This document shows, in pieces, positions 1-10,250 of a stretch of DNA of 28,213 nt. Location: the NCBI GenBank assembly GCA_049999725.1, contig JBNGIS010018920.1, positions 1-28,213 of the forward strand, in the 5' to 3' direction. Made by a program: the position numbers and the translations under genes. Numbering within the stretch: the stretch's first letter is position 1; every line of letters begins with the position of its first letter. This DNA comes from Haplomitrium mnioides. Its lineage: Eukaryota; Marchantiophyta; Haplomitriopsida; Calobryales. The notes below the pieces were generated by a model, which saw only the letters and a program-made list of their open reading frames with translations, had not been told where the DNA came from and made no database searches.

Positions 1-280
1 GCCATTTCTCAGCCAAATCCTTTGATTCAAAAGCTGAAATGGAGTCTTTGAAATCTGAGGATTTGGTACAATGAAATTAGTTCGGTACAAATCCCGTGAA
101 GCACGCTAGGGAGGCCAGGTTTCCAAAGTGCCTCACAGACTCCCGCAATCACTCCGAAATTGTAACGAGTCGTCGCTTTGCCCTTCTCACTTTGCCTCGT
201 AGTTGTCCTTCCCAACAATCCTCCATGTCGCAAAATGGTGACAAGTCACCTTTCCATCAGTCACCTCTTCACTTATCCCC

Positions 281-380
281 NNNNNNNNNNNNNNNNNNNN
301 NNNNNNNNNNNNNNNNNNNNNNNNNNNNNNNNNNNNNNNNNNNNNNNNNNNNNNNNNNNNNNNNNNNNNNNNNNNNNNNN
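281..380. other. Assembly gap (100 N)
   Basis: Exactly 100 unknown bases, which looks like a fixed-size scaffold placeholder rather than a measured length. ORFs read across it are not meaningful. It falls in the tandem-repeat part of copy G1, the kind of sequence on which assemblers collapse. Confidence 0.97.
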
Positions 381-824
381 GAATTTGCACAACTACCTTC
401 TCTCTATCTGGCTTCATGCACGACATCCTCCTTTGTGCGTCGTTCGTTGCCATTGGATGATTCTTCACATTGCTGCGGCTTCAAGCCCGCTTGCTCACTA
501 GCCCTCTGCACATATCCTGACTGTTCTCCTCCTCACCTCCTCGTGCCCCCACTGGATTTGTAGCTCCCATGCAATCTCCTGCTCGATCCGCTCGCTTTTT
601 GCCAACTTCCCCATCTGCGATCTGCCCAGCTGTATGTGGCCCTCCTCCCTATTAATCACCTTCCTTCTTGGACTTGGAATTTCTCTTCCCTGCTCTCAAT
701 CACCCCACCTAGCTTCCCTCTTACTTTCATGTAAGTCTGTTTGCCCAACCTGCTTGCATTCTCATCCGTCTCCTCTTGATTTCATAGGGCTCCTCCATGC
801 CTTGTATGATTCATGACATCCACT

Positions 825-884
825 GGGGAAAGCAGAAAAGAAAAGGAAGAGAAGGGAGAGGAGGGAGAGAAGAGAGGGGGAGGA
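825..884 (+). repeat. Purine-rich tract in G1
   Basis: About 60 bases that are nearly all A or G, with a single C near 833. The matching tract in G2 lies at about 23528-23572. It resembles a polypurine tract, but it sits about 130-140 bp inside the terminal CA in both copies, so a priming role is not established. Confidence 0.5.
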
Positions 885-1011
885 TGGAATAATGACAATA
901 AAACAATAAAATATAATGGAATACAAATGACTAATACAAACTAAAGGACTCGGGCAGGCTAGAAGCTCAGTAATCACAAAAAAAAAAAAACTCAAAAACA
1001 CCCAGTTGACA

Positions 1012-2049
1012 ATTGTTGATGTATTCTTTGGTAGCAACAATGAAGGAAGGTAGGGTAAAAAAACTTGCTTTAACTTAACATAAAAAGGCTTGTAAGATTC
1101 TCTTCAAGTAAATCATGAAGTCTACACACACAATAAATAAAGCATTGTAGCACGCAAGTGCCATCCTTCTTACGTACTTTAATTAAAGCTATAGAAGCTA
1201 CAACCAAAATTCCCATTGACAAGAGGTTGGCCGAAAAAATCATGTCATATCCAACCTCTTAGCCTATAGAGTGAACTCTCCTCAAAAAATTTCCCAAATG
1301 CACATAATATTTCATCATCATGATATGCACAAGACAAAAGTTGGAAGTTACTTTTGCACTCTATCATTGTTCAAACTCTTGCATATTTCTTCTGCCTTGT
1401 ATCGATGTATTCTTTTGTAGTAAGAGGGAAAGATTTGCACCTTTTAAGTGTGACAGTTATTTTTCATTAGTGTTATTGTTGGGTTGAATTGCATGCCAAT
1501 GGGTGAATACTCAGAATGTGTTTTGAGGACAAATTTGAAACAAGTAGACCGTGGAAAAATCATCTCAAGAAATTTCTTACCCATTTACAAAACATGATGC
1601 AACCATTGACAAACAATAAAAAAGGAAGTAGTCCCCTCTAACAACAAAGTTGAGAGAAAGAGTCCTCAATGACCACCTCCATGTAAATGATCTTAACAAA
1701 GAAATAAAGTGATAAAAAAGGTATTGGTAGAGAAAGTGCATTGGTGGTAGCCTTGGATATGTTAGAAATAGAGATGTTGTCTTGAAGTGTGGAGGGAGTG
1801 ACCACATCCTTAACTCCTCTCAAGACTACTTTGCTCTTAGCTATGCTGCAATTTGGCCAGAGCAATTGGTTTGTTCATGAAACCTAAACCTTGAACAAAG
1901 CCCATAGAAAATATGAAAATTGATTTAGCATAAAGGAGTGAGAATGTGAAAATTGGTTTAGATTGAAGCTCTAAAGGAAATTTAATTAAAGACTCATGTT
2001 TTGAAATTATATCTTCAAAGTTATGTTCAAATTGTTTTTGTATACTAGA
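1012..2049. other. AT-rich stretch, no gene recognised
   Basis: Only short ORFs (75-76 codons) occur on either strand. None resembles a known domain, and stops are frequent in all frames. It lies between the 3' end of G1 and a small tandem repeat and has no recognisable RT, integrase or gag trace. It may be decayed transposon DNA or original intergenic sequence. Confidence 0.5.
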
Positions 2050-2229
2050 GTGGGTGAAACTAAACAAATTTAATTTAGGTCATAGCATGACTTTACAATT
2101 GTACACTAACTAACATATTAAGGTGGGTGAAATTTAATACATTAAGCCATAAGTTTACAAAAAGTGTACACTAACTAACATATCAAGGTGGGTGAAACTA
2201 AACACATTTGACCATAACATCAACTTAAG
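2050..2229 (+). repeat. Tandem repeat, about 2.6 units of 65-73 bp
   Basis: Units begin with GTGGGTGAAA at 2050, 2123 and 2188. The first two share a later 'gtacactaactaacatat' segment, and all three contain a 'cata' or 'ccata' core. Unit lengths are 73 and 65 bp, and the last unit is cut off near 2229, a few bases before element A begins. Confidence 0.8.
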
Positions 2230-2259
2230 AAAAGTACTAGCATTTGCAACTTCCAACAT

Positions 2260-3800
2260 ATTTAGTCAATGATCTAGTCTTCGCGACAATGCATTAGAAA
2301 TGGTGTGGAACCTTCTTGGCTTGTGCTCCAACTTGATATCAAAGAGTTGTAGTTGATCTTCTCATCAACGATGACAACTTGTCATATTCTCCAAATTAAT
2401 TGATTGGAGCAAAGGTTGTGATCAATGCACATAAGTACATGCTTTCTTAAAAGAAAGTGTCTCCAAACCTTGGTAGCATAAACCATCACCAACTATTCTC
2501 TATCTCTTTGCAGAATAATTTCTCTCTGTCATATTAAGTTGACGTGACATCAAGGCAATCAGATGAAGTCCATCTTCAAGCACTTGTTGTAACATTACTC
2601 TAATAGCAAAATTAGAGGCATCAAAATCAACTATACAACTTGACTTTAGGCTATACAGTTGTAGAATTGGACCAAAAGACACCGCATCTTTAAGTTGTTG
2701 AAATGTCTCTTGCTCTTTGGTCATCCATTGAAACTTTGCCTCCTTACCTAGCAAATCCATAAGCAATGCAACAATATGAACACAATAGTGGATGAATCTT
2801 TGATAAAAACTTGCTAACCCATTGAAAGCTCGAACACCCTTTGCATCTTTTGGTATTGGCCACTCTGCAATAGCAATAATTTTCTATTCCTCCATCTTAA
2901 TGCCATCCGCAGACACTTTATACCTTAGGTAAGTCACCTCTTGCTTCCAAAACTCACACTTAGACTTCTTGCAATAAAACTTCCAATTGAGTAGTCTTTG
3001 TAATACTTCATTGAGATAAGCACGATGCTCAACTTCCTTTTTACCTAAGATAAGAAATATTGTCCAAAAATACCAAAACTAATTTATCCAATAACCCATT
3101 AAAAACTTGATCCATTTGATCCATGAATATCACTGGAGCATTAGTAAGACAAAATGTAAGAACCTTGTGCGAACAGTTGTCTTTGGTAAACCATTTGGCT
3201 TGATAGGAACTTGCCAATGGCCACTTTGAAGATCCAACTTAGAAAAAAAATCTCGCACCACTTAATTGATCAAGTAAATCATCAATATCAGGTAGAGTAT
3301 AGACATTATTCACTATTTGATTGTTCAATCCTCAAAAATCTATACAAAGACAAAATTCACCACCTTTCTTTGGTACAAAGAATACCAGAGCTCTCTAAGA
3401 CAAAGTACTATGTTGAATGAGATTCCTCTCAAGAAGGTCCGTCAATGTCTTTCAAAGCTCCTCTAATTCTTGTGGTGATAACTGATATATAGGTCGATTA
3501 TAAGGAGCACTTCTTGGTATCAACTCAATAGAAAAAGACATTCCTTAATCATCTTGCAACCTCTTTTGAAAATCCTTTGAAAACACATTCAAAAACTCGT
3601 TCAAAACATTATCTTTCATTGAGGTAGGTGTACTTTTTCCTCCTTCCTTGCTCAAGTTCATGATGAGCTTGATCCAAACAGTAAGAATGGGCAGCTATTG
3701 CTTCACTAAATTAATATGTTACACAAAGTTAGGCTTCTTCACCAACGGTGTCAAACACCCCAAAAGAAATTTCTTTTCTTACAAGATAAGGTCCTAATCA
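2260..3800 (-). pseudogene. Element A reverse transcriptase and RNase H relic
   Basis: The longest open piece (2500-2766) covers the start of RNase H: a TKEQ-Q-LKDAV stretch, the FDAS motif with the first catalytic Asp, then LQQ, MSRQLN and ERNYSA. Towards 3800, broken pieces of the RT fingers and palm can be followed, including the IDDLLDQLSGA-like segment near 3265-3300. The palm catalytic Asp-Asp pair is changed: the codons at 3062-3064 and 3059-3061 read Asp-Asn, so the second catalytic Asp is lost. Several frameshifts and stops are present. Product would be a non-functional pol fragment. Confidence 0.8.
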
Positions 3801-3829
3801 AATTGAACAGATCAATCTTCAAACCAATG

Positions 3830-4115
3830 CAACCCTAAAATGATGTCATATTATGCATGGGCAATAAAAAATTGCATAGATTCTATGTACTATTTTCTAA
3901 TCCTTAGAAGAAATGGATTTTGAGAGCGAATCACGTAATGCTTTTGGCCATCGGCCATAGTCACAACACTCTCCTTAAGAGGTCTAAATTTTTCTTTGAT
4001 TATCTTAGCAAAACATAGTGACATAAAATTTTCAGAACTCCAACTATCCACCAACATTCTACAAGAGTGCTTCTCAATCATACCATCAAGATGGAACAAG
4101 ATACCTCAAATTTTA
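3830..4115 (-). pseudogene. Element A aspartic protease (retropepsin-like) relic
   Basis: A 69-codon open piece (3890-4099) reads FHLDGMIEKH, CRMLVDSWSSENFM, then a hydrophobic KPFLL-like stretch, and aligns with the protease of C and B. The active-site triad expected as Asp-Ser/Thr-Gly reads Asp-Ser-Trp, so the catalytic loop is altered. A stop separates it from the downstream flap/ILGL part near 3830-3900. It lies between gag and RT, as in other Ty3/gypsy elements. Confidence 0.75.
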
Positions 4116-4130
4116 TTGTCAAAATTTTAA

Positions 4131-4813
4131 TTACATTAGAGCTTGCAAAGTTTTCAGTAGATTGTTTGAATGGTTGGCAACACAACATAGCTTTTGTAGC
4201 AACAAGAAGTCATGTCGCTCTGTTATGTGCATTACTTCTTCTAACTGAATAGGCTTTCTCATTGTAACTTCCATTCTCGTGCAAGGTTTTGATCCCCAAA
4301 CAAAGTGATCTAGTGCTTCTTCTTGTCTTACATCAAGAATTTGCATAATTATATCATGAAAAAGTACAACATAGCTTCTGACTGTACCAAGTTTTTTCAA
4401 TTTGACCAATTAATTTCTTGCTAATTTTGAGGTATTTACAACCCTAAATCTTGAAATTGCCGCTTTTTTGAGTTCATACCAAGAAACAATATGAGCAACA
4501 AATCCATGTTGTGCTTATTCTATTTAATATCTCCACCAAGTCTTTGCAACTCTTTCTAATTGACTTGCCGAAAATAAAATTCATCAACCATATTCTCTAA
4601 TGTTTGTAGCTTCAAAATATTACTCACAATCGAATATGAAGTTCTCAAATGCACTACAAACCACCTTTCCATTATTTTTTTTAGCGTTGGAAATCGCTCA
4701 TAACTCTCTTCTTCTCAAAAAGTTATTATTTCTTTCATTCTCACTTGCAAAAGGCATGAAAGATGTTTAAGCCATTGTTGCATTGCTTAAACCACCGCCT
4801 CTTGATTCTTCAT
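4131..4813 (-). pseudogene. Element A gag relic
   Basis: The start at 4813 is chosen because MKNQEA matches the MENQEA start of element C. The reading meets a TAA at 4787-4789 after eight residues and is then frameshifted. The 4131-4409 piece retains the capsid-like segment LKKLGTVRSYV, the EALDHFV stretch, CTRMEVT and a following helix. It corresponds to the Retrotrans_gag type capsid region. No clear zinc knuckle is visible. The TAA is shared with B, where it occupies the same codon. Confidence 0.75.
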
Positions 4814-4840
4814 GTAACTCATTGCAAAAAAAAAAAAGAA

Positions 4841-4858
4841 TCAAAGCTTTGATACTAA
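4841..4858 (-). promoter_or_regulatory. Element A primer binding site (initiator tRNA-Met type)
   Basis: Directly inside the 5' LTR, the minus strand reads TTAGTATCAAAGC, which differs at two positions from the usual plant initiator tRNA-Met PBS (TGGTATCAGAGC preceded by T). Elements B and C carry the same site in better condition. Confidence 0.8.
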
Positions 4859-5022
4859 TGTAAAAAAACTCAAGGACCAAATCCAAATGAGTAAGAACTT
4901 ATAGTAAACTCCAATAGAGTTCTTTAACCAAATGCCAATAAGGCAAGCAAAAGCCAAGCAATCAAAGAACCAAAGTGATTCGAGAAGATGTCTAGAATGA
5001 GGAGTAAGACAATGAAGTTCTT

Positions 5023-5031
5023 CTATTTATA
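5023..5031 (-). promoter_or_regulatory. TATA box in element A LTR
   Basis: TATAAATAG on the minus strand, at the same relative position as in the B and C LTRs, with the U3 repeats upstream. Conservation of this 9-mer in all five LTRs supports a core promoter role. Confidence 0.65.
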
Positions 5032-5068
5032 CCAGAGAAGAAGGTGTCATTGCTCTTTCTTCACTTGC

Positions 5069-5180
5069 AAGTCACTTCTAATTTCAACCATAGAATTGAT
5101 CACTTAAAAGTCACTTCTAATTTCAACCCAAAAATTGCTCACTTAGAAGTCACTTCTACTCTCAACTCTAAAAGCTTTAA
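5069..5180 (-). repeat. 39-bp tandem repeat in U3 of element A
   Basis: Plus-strand units start with AAGTCACTTCTA at 5069, 5108 and 5147. The first two are exactly 39 bp and the third is shortened to about 34 bp. The repeats lie upstream of the TATA box in the transcriptional sense. B has about 42-bp degenerate versions and C has about one unit fewer. Confidence 0.8.
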
Positions 5181-5298
5181 AAGTAACTTCAAAGACAAGT
5201 AATCTTATCTCAATTTAACTCTAAAAATAACCCTTTTGCACTTTTTTTGACTCTTATCTATTTTCTTATAAATAGAACATCATGGTTGTACTATTACA

Positions 5299-5394
5299 GA
5301 TTAACTTTCTTGAAAACAAAGCAATATGGTGCCAACCATCCTTTTATTTTTGTTGTAAAGTACCACCTACAACCTTTTGAGATGCATCAACTAA
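5299..5394 (-). pseudogene. Element D RNase H fragment
   Basis: The minus strand reads LVDAS (5380-5394), then VVGGTLQQK, a stop, and KDGWHHIALFSRKL. This is the usual RNase H opening of Ty3/gypsy polyproteins: catalytic Asp in DAS, a G-LQQ segment and a final FSRKL. It ends at the LTR of element A. Confidence 0.7.
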
Positions 5395-5689
5395 AGTTTA
5401 ATTGATCATGTTTAATCATACCATTTTAAAATATAGGCATGAAGAAGTGATTCTTTCAATGCTAGAAATGCCAATTCTTTTAGAGCTCCGCATTTTTAGG
5501 TATGGGTTTTTTGTGAGAAAGCTTTGAGTTCTTGTATAACTTTTTGCTTTGAATCCTTCTGATTGGTCTTGAGCTCGCCTATGAGTTCTAGAAACACAAA
5601 ATCTTGTCTCTTGATTGTATTTTCTCCTCTCACATATAGAAGTGAATATAATCATTATATGATCTTCCAAAATCTTCAACTCATATGTA

Positions 5690-5990
5690 GTTAGTGTTTT
5701 CTTTCTCCAATCTATTTGCGGATTATATATTCTCAACTATTTCATCCCTAAGATAACATCATATCTTGCTAATGTGATTATCTTTCATTCCAATAACTCA
5801 TTATACTTGCCAATATATAAGGCTATACTTTGGGACAATTATTTGATTTGTTCACTGTGGTCATTTTCCATTTCTACCACCTTGTGTTTTTTCGTTTTCA
5901 AGCACCAATTTCAACTTCATTGCCATGGCTTGTAATAAATAAATTTTTTTGGCTCTAGAATCTACCAAATTTTGTATTGTTGATCCTTAC
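5690..5990 (-). pseudogene. Element D protease and protease-RT linker relic
   Basis: The minus strand reads IQNLVDSRAKKIYLLQAMAM (near 5925-5975), with the active-site Gly replaced by Arg. After a broken stretch it reads YDVILGMK, a stop, then LRIYNPQIDW (5707-5770), the typical retropepsin C-terminus followed by the linker into RT. What follows (to 5416) is open for about 106 codons but does not resemble RT. Confidence 0.7.
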
Positions 5991-6377
5991 TTTCATCCAT
6001 CAACTACAACTAATCCTCTTATTCTTTTTGTTTTTTCTATGTAACTAATTCAGTTTTGTCGTATGCTTCATTTTCATTTCTTCTTTATCTCAAAAAAACC
6101 ATGAAGTTTTAATATTGGTATCTATTTTTTATGTTCTTTATCTACTTCATTGTTAATGTTGTAGAGAGGCTATCAAAACACTTGTCCTTTATTTTGTCTT
6201 AATGCTCTACAACTTTATGCAATGTGCTCTATTCAATCACAATCAGCTTCTCAATGATCTTCTATCTTTCTTTTTGGAGCATTTGAAGGTCCTCCTTATT
6301 GGTGATTTAGGCAATTGAATTTTCCTTCTATTTTTGTCTTTCTCAACTCCACATGCATGAGACCATGATTTCCTTCA

Positions 6378-6660
6378 CTTGGCACAATCCCAAGTGGTTT
6401 TTTGATCATTTGAACAAATAAATGAATTTATTTACATCATTTTGGTTTCACATCATAACTTCTACTTAAAAATTTTAGGAATTTATCAAGAGATTTTGTT
6501 GAACTACTTTCTTTAGTTTATATTTGTGCCTAAAAGATCTTCAATGTACTTGGTAAAACCTCTTTGTTGCTCCAACTTCCAAAGTTTAATTCTTGTCATT
6601 AACATAAAGTCAATTGCTTTGAAGTTTGTAGCAAACCCTCTTTTAAACTACTCTACAAAA
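6378..6660 (-). pseudogene. Element D gag relic with decayed zinc knuckle
   Basis: A piece at 6520-6660 reads FATNFKAIDFML, RIKLWKLEQ and FTKYIEDL, a capsid C-terminal pattern of Ty3/gypsy gag. Nearer the protease, at 6378-6422, the minus strand reads S-F-I-C-S-N-D-Q-K-T-T-W-D-C. This keeps the exact C-x2-C-x4-H-x4-C spacing, but the first Cys is Ser and the His is Lys. Frames shift between the two. Confidence 0.6.
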
Positions 6661-6670
6661 GTTGTTGTAA

Positions 6671-9194
6671 GAATGCATCTATTTGGCTACAATAATGGGA
6701 GAAAGAAATGCATAAAGAGAAGAAACAATCATTCATCCAAATCTAAAGTATTTGAATATTATGACATGTGAAACTTCAATCAATAAACCTATCCTATACA
6801 AACCAAACCATCCACTATAGAGCTTTATCTTACATATATTGCTCATCTTTTGAAGCAAGATTTGCTAGATACCTTCTCCATATCTTTTTGTAGTCTCATT
6901 TTCACCATCTCTACATTAGCATATTTGTTTGTTGTTGGCTAGTAGATATGAGAGCATTTTGAGGTTATTCCAAATTTGCCATTATCCAAACTTCTTCTAC
7001 TAGATTGCTTGAGTTTGCCTCTATGATTTGTCAAAATAACTTTACTAATAATAACTTACATATAGGCAAATATGTAATCATTCCAATTATAAAGAATAGA
7101 TAAATAAAAATTTTGGTTGACACTAATATCGAATCACAAAACCTCTCTCTAAACTTACAAATAAAAAAATACCTTTATATTTTTATAAGTGTTACTGAAA
7201 AAGAAACACATATGACACTCAGAGTTGAACTCTTCTACAATAGTTTGGTTCAAATCTATTTGATATCTACCACAAAGTATGAATAAAAGACTCCTATATT
7301 ATACTATGACTTATTATAAAGAAGATATCATACTCTCTAGATTCTATTAAAAAACTCATAAAGTCATCACCAAAGTTATATACCAAGAATTGATGAAAGA
7401 AATGTTCGTCAATGTTAAACACACAAATGTTAAAAGGTTTAATAGAGAAATTCTAGAAGGTAAAATGTTTCTCTTTCCATTTACTACTATAAAGTCAAAA
7501 TAAACTTCTTATATTTATATAGTACAGATAAGATATCCTCTATTTTTTATGAAAACTTGAGAGTTGCACTCTCTTGGTGTTAATGCAAAGTAGAAAGCTC
7601 CAATATTCTAAAAGAATATTAGTGCTTTTCCAAAGAGCGTAATTCACTCTATTTAGAGAAGACCAAGCTTTTATACTATTGTAACACTACACACATAAAA
7701 TACATATATAAGCTAGCACAAATATAAGAAGTAGTGTATAAAGAGACTTCAAACTCATAAGGTAAAAGATGTCTTTCATGTCCCTCTTCCTTCTTTATAT
7801 ACTCAATAGAAAGCAAATCCTATGCATAAGTAGAAGAACCTTATTGGTTATTTTTATAACATCTTCTAATTGGACTACCCTTTTATCTCTTTTTGATTGG
7901 ACTGCCCTTTACTTTTATTCTTATTTTATCACATGTCGTTACTCTAGAACCTTCTATTCACTTAAGTTTTCCTTCTTCTATGTGTTTTTATCTTAGAACC
8001 TTCCATATCTCTTTAATTCATTACTTGCCACATGTTTTTATACTTTTATAAAGTAAACGCCTAGAATTTCTATTTCACTTTAATTTGTTGACTCTCTACT
8101 TGTGCTACATGTTATTCTCTCTATAATACCAATCATTTTTTATACTCTAAATTATTTATAACTTTCTATAAATAGTGTATTCTACATCTTGCTCTATTAT
8201 TAATCATCTCTTACTAAAGTTAGCAACTGTTACAATGGTATCTTCTTACAATATAATGTACACTTCTATTATCTTTCAAGAAACAAGTTTATCAAATCTA
8301 ACTCATTGGACAACCTACTTGTGAAAGTAACTTAACTTGTTAACGAATGTTGTGTCTATAGAAGTATTTAAGAAATAAAAAAGTCTCTATCTAGTTGTCT
8401 AGTAGGTAATAAAAGTAATATAATCCTAAAGGCCCAAAATTATTGAAGAGCTTATATACAACTTTCTGCTATTTGTCGCTCATTTATAGAACTAAAGTAC
8501 GTTGTCTCATGAATTCAACATATTTGACTAGTCGGAAACAAAAATTTAACTAGATAATAACCAATGTATCAAATAAGATGATATTATATACAAGACATAT
8601 ATGATAAGTCAGAAACATACATTTTCGACTAGTATAACCAACATGATGATATCACATTTGTCATATACATGATATAGACGAAATGACTAGTCACATCCAA
8701 TTACACAACTACATAATGTTGAATTTCTAGTAGTTAAAACAAATGTAGATGTAAGGAATTTCTTGAAGCAATATGTGACTAGCTGGTTGTGGTGTATGCA
8801 ATAGTGTTGTACAACCTCAACCCAATGCAACTAGCTTGGGTCTTTTGAGCGTGTGATTTTAATATGAAAACTAGTCTCATAAATTTTTGAATATAAGTTG
8901 TCTTATATCTTGATGTCAAAAAATAACTACTCAACTAGTTGAACAATAGAATGTTTTTAACTAATTAGATTTGTAGAAAATCCAATTGGATTTTTGATTA
9001 CATATAGCCACATTTGCAATTCTGCACAATTGGAAAAAAAAACTTGGGTTGCAACAATTGCAGAAAGGGTTGATTTTTAGGGGTGTTTCCAACTTTTTCT
9101 AGATGTCAAAGGTAAATTACTTATGGTTGTTTGACTAACAACTCAGAACTATTTGTTTGTTTTGAACAAATTTGATTTCTCTAACTACAAGACA
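6671..9194. other. AT-rich stretch, no gene recognised
   Basis: No ORF longer than about 75 codons and no recognisable domain. The part nearest 6671-7000 may still be decayed D gag. At 8531-8690 there is an imperfect tandem duplication. A 'gttaca' directly before TGGTATC near 8232-8243 looks faintly like an LTR end plus PBS, but only seven PBS bases match. Confidence 0.5.
8531..8696. repeat. Imperfect tandem duplication, unit about 77-82 bp
   Basis: Units start with GTCGGAAACA (8531), GTCAGAAACA (8608) and a fragment GTCACA (8690). Each contains an 'ataaccaa' segment and a 'gatgatat' segment in the same order. Unit junctions fall at the repeated word ACTAGTC, which recurs along 8520-8940. 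Confidence 0.6.
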
Positions 9195-9620
9195 TGTAAA
9201 AGAACTCAAAGACCAAATCCAAATGAGTAAAAACTCATAGTGAACTCTCATAGAGTTCTTCAACCAAATGTCAAAAAGGCAAGCAAAAGCCAAGTAACCA
9301 AAAAGCCCAAGCGATTCAAGAGGAACTCCAAAATGAAGAGTGGGGCTGTGAATCCTTTCTATTTATACAAGAGAAAAAGATGTAATCCCTCTTCTTTTCT
9401 TCATTTACAAGTAGTCGCTTCTGATTTCAACTCTAAAAGTGATCAATTACAAGTCACTTCCAACTTTAACCCTATATGTGATCATATACCAATTTACTTA
9501 AAGAAACTTCAAAAGCAAGTAATCTTAAAATGATTTCAAACCTAAAAGTGAACCCTACCACTTCCTTCACTCCTCTCCATTTTCTTATAAATAACACAAC
9601 ATCATGGTTGTACTATTACA
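9195..9620 (-). repeat. Element B 3' LTR, 426 bp
   Basis: TG...CA bounded (plus-strand TGTAAAAGAA...CTATTACA). TATA-like TATAAATAG lies on the minus strand at 9359-9367. It is about 41 bp longer than C's LTR, which equals one U3 repeat unit. Its internal neighbour is the degraded chromodomain end, and the outer side is AT-rich unclassified DNA. Confidence 0.88.
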
Positions 9621-10250
9621 TAATCACTGCCTTCTAATCAGTGACGTCCTCGTTATGATCGGTAGTTTCAAATAATTAAATAGCGTCTTGAACATTCTCA
9701 AGGTTCGAACAAGGCTCCCAAATAAAATTATGAAGCAGAAATTCTCTCTACAAAACTTTATACCAAACTTAAAAACGCTACCCATGCTTGAAAACTCATT
9801 TAACCAAAAATACAGTCCAACTCATATTCTTCATTATCATCAATAACTATAGATGAAGGAGGAATTTGAACAAAATTTGGAAAAGAAGAAGGACTAGAAC
9901 AAAAAGCTTAAGTTTAGACACATGAAATACAAGATGAATCCTCAAATATAGAGAAAGATAAAGTTTGTACTCAACGGGAAAAATAACTTGAGAAATAGAA
10001 AAAGGACAAATCCAAGCTAGAGATAATTACAAAATTGAGCATCTAAAGAAAAAGGAAGATCATAAGTACAAAATATAACTTGGTCACCAAAAACATAAGA
10101 AAATCATGACAATGTTTGTTGGCATATTTTTTTTGCCAATTTTGAGCAATAAGAAGATGGTTTTGGACATCTTGCAAAGAGAAAGATAAATGAGATAAAC
10201 AAGTAGAAAGACTTGGAATATTGGAAGAAGAAAGAGAAAGCAAACTATCA
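9621..10250 (-). pseudogene. Element B integrase C-terminus and chromodomain relic
   Basis: The minus strand carries the same sequence series as 23720-24240 of C: a VTKLYF-like strand, KLYLSLY/FEDSSCISCV remnants, an acidic DDNEEYELD stretch opening the chromodomain, and the WEPCSNLENVQDAI-like C-terminal helix. Stops and frameshifts occur throughout. A chromodomain at the integrase end identifies the element as a chromovirus, a group known to target heterochromatin. Confidence 0.7.

Larger units (their letters stand above)
1..1011 (+). mobile_element. G-family LTR-like repeat, copy G1, 3' part only
   Basis: The segment aligns by eye, in the same orientation, with 22355-23714. Shared landmarks are the 'conserved gtgaag...gtttcc' stretch near 95-125, a block with 'ctttgccc', 'aatcctccatg' and 'gtgacaagtc' at 170-250, the 'catagggctcc' stretch near 783, a purine-rich tract at 825-884, an 'aataaaata' stretch, and the tail 'cagtaatcac' followed by an A run. 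Similarity to copy G2 stops exactly at a terminal TTGACA (1006-1011), against CCGACA in G2, which gives the CA end expected of an LTR. The 5' end lies outside the window and 100 bases are unknown. No convincing ORF is present. I infer an LTR or solo LTR; the family is not one I can name. Confidence 0.6.
2235..5298 (-). mobile_element. Element A: Ty3/gypsy chromovirus remnant, 3' part missing
   Basis: Read on the minus strand the order is 5' LTR (5298-4859), PBS, gag, protease, reverse transcriptase and RNase H. Homology to elements B and C then ends abruptly near 2235, in the RNase H/integrase junction. Integrase, chromodomain and 3' LTR are absent. Sequence similarity to B is high across the whole length, so A belongs to the same family. 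The pol order PR-RT-RH is that of Ty3/gypsy. Its right end abuts element D. All ORFs are broken. Confidence 0.85.
4859..5298 (-). repeat. Element A 5' LTR, 440 bp
   Basis: Bounded by TG and CA (plus-strand view TGTAAAAA...CTATTACA) and flanked internally by the PBS. It aligns along its length with the LTRs of B and C. It is longest of the set because its U3 carries an extra copy of a 39-bp repeat. A TATA-like element lies at 5023-5031. Only one LTR of this element is present, so no target-site duplication can be checked. Confidence 0.85.
5299..6670 (-). mobile_element. Element D: decayed Ty3/gypsy relic of a second family
   Basis: Minus-strand traces occur in the order gag (6520-6660), zinc knuckle (6378-6422), protease (5850-5990), the protease-RT linker (5690-5765) and RNase H start (5299-5394). 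The whole RT between linker and RNase H is missing, since only about 300 bp separate them. Element A's LTR abuts it at 5298/5299, directly after an S-R-K-L motif, which suggests A inserted into D. No LTR, PBS or integrase of D is identified. Residues differ from A/B/C, so it is another family. The gag trace may extend to about 7000. Confidence 0.65.

Noticed and set aside
27-563. ORFs on both strands across the first gap
   Set aside because: They run through 100 unknown bases in a non-coding repeat.
5416-5736. 106-codon minus-strand frame as a host gene
   Set aside because: Its start is the protease-RT linker of element D; the rest has no domain and no sign of an intact gene.
8220-8250. LTR end plus PBS ('gttaca' before TGGTATC)
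   Set aside because: Only seven PBS bases match, the bases after it are unrelated to tRNA, and no LTR partner or TG start was found.
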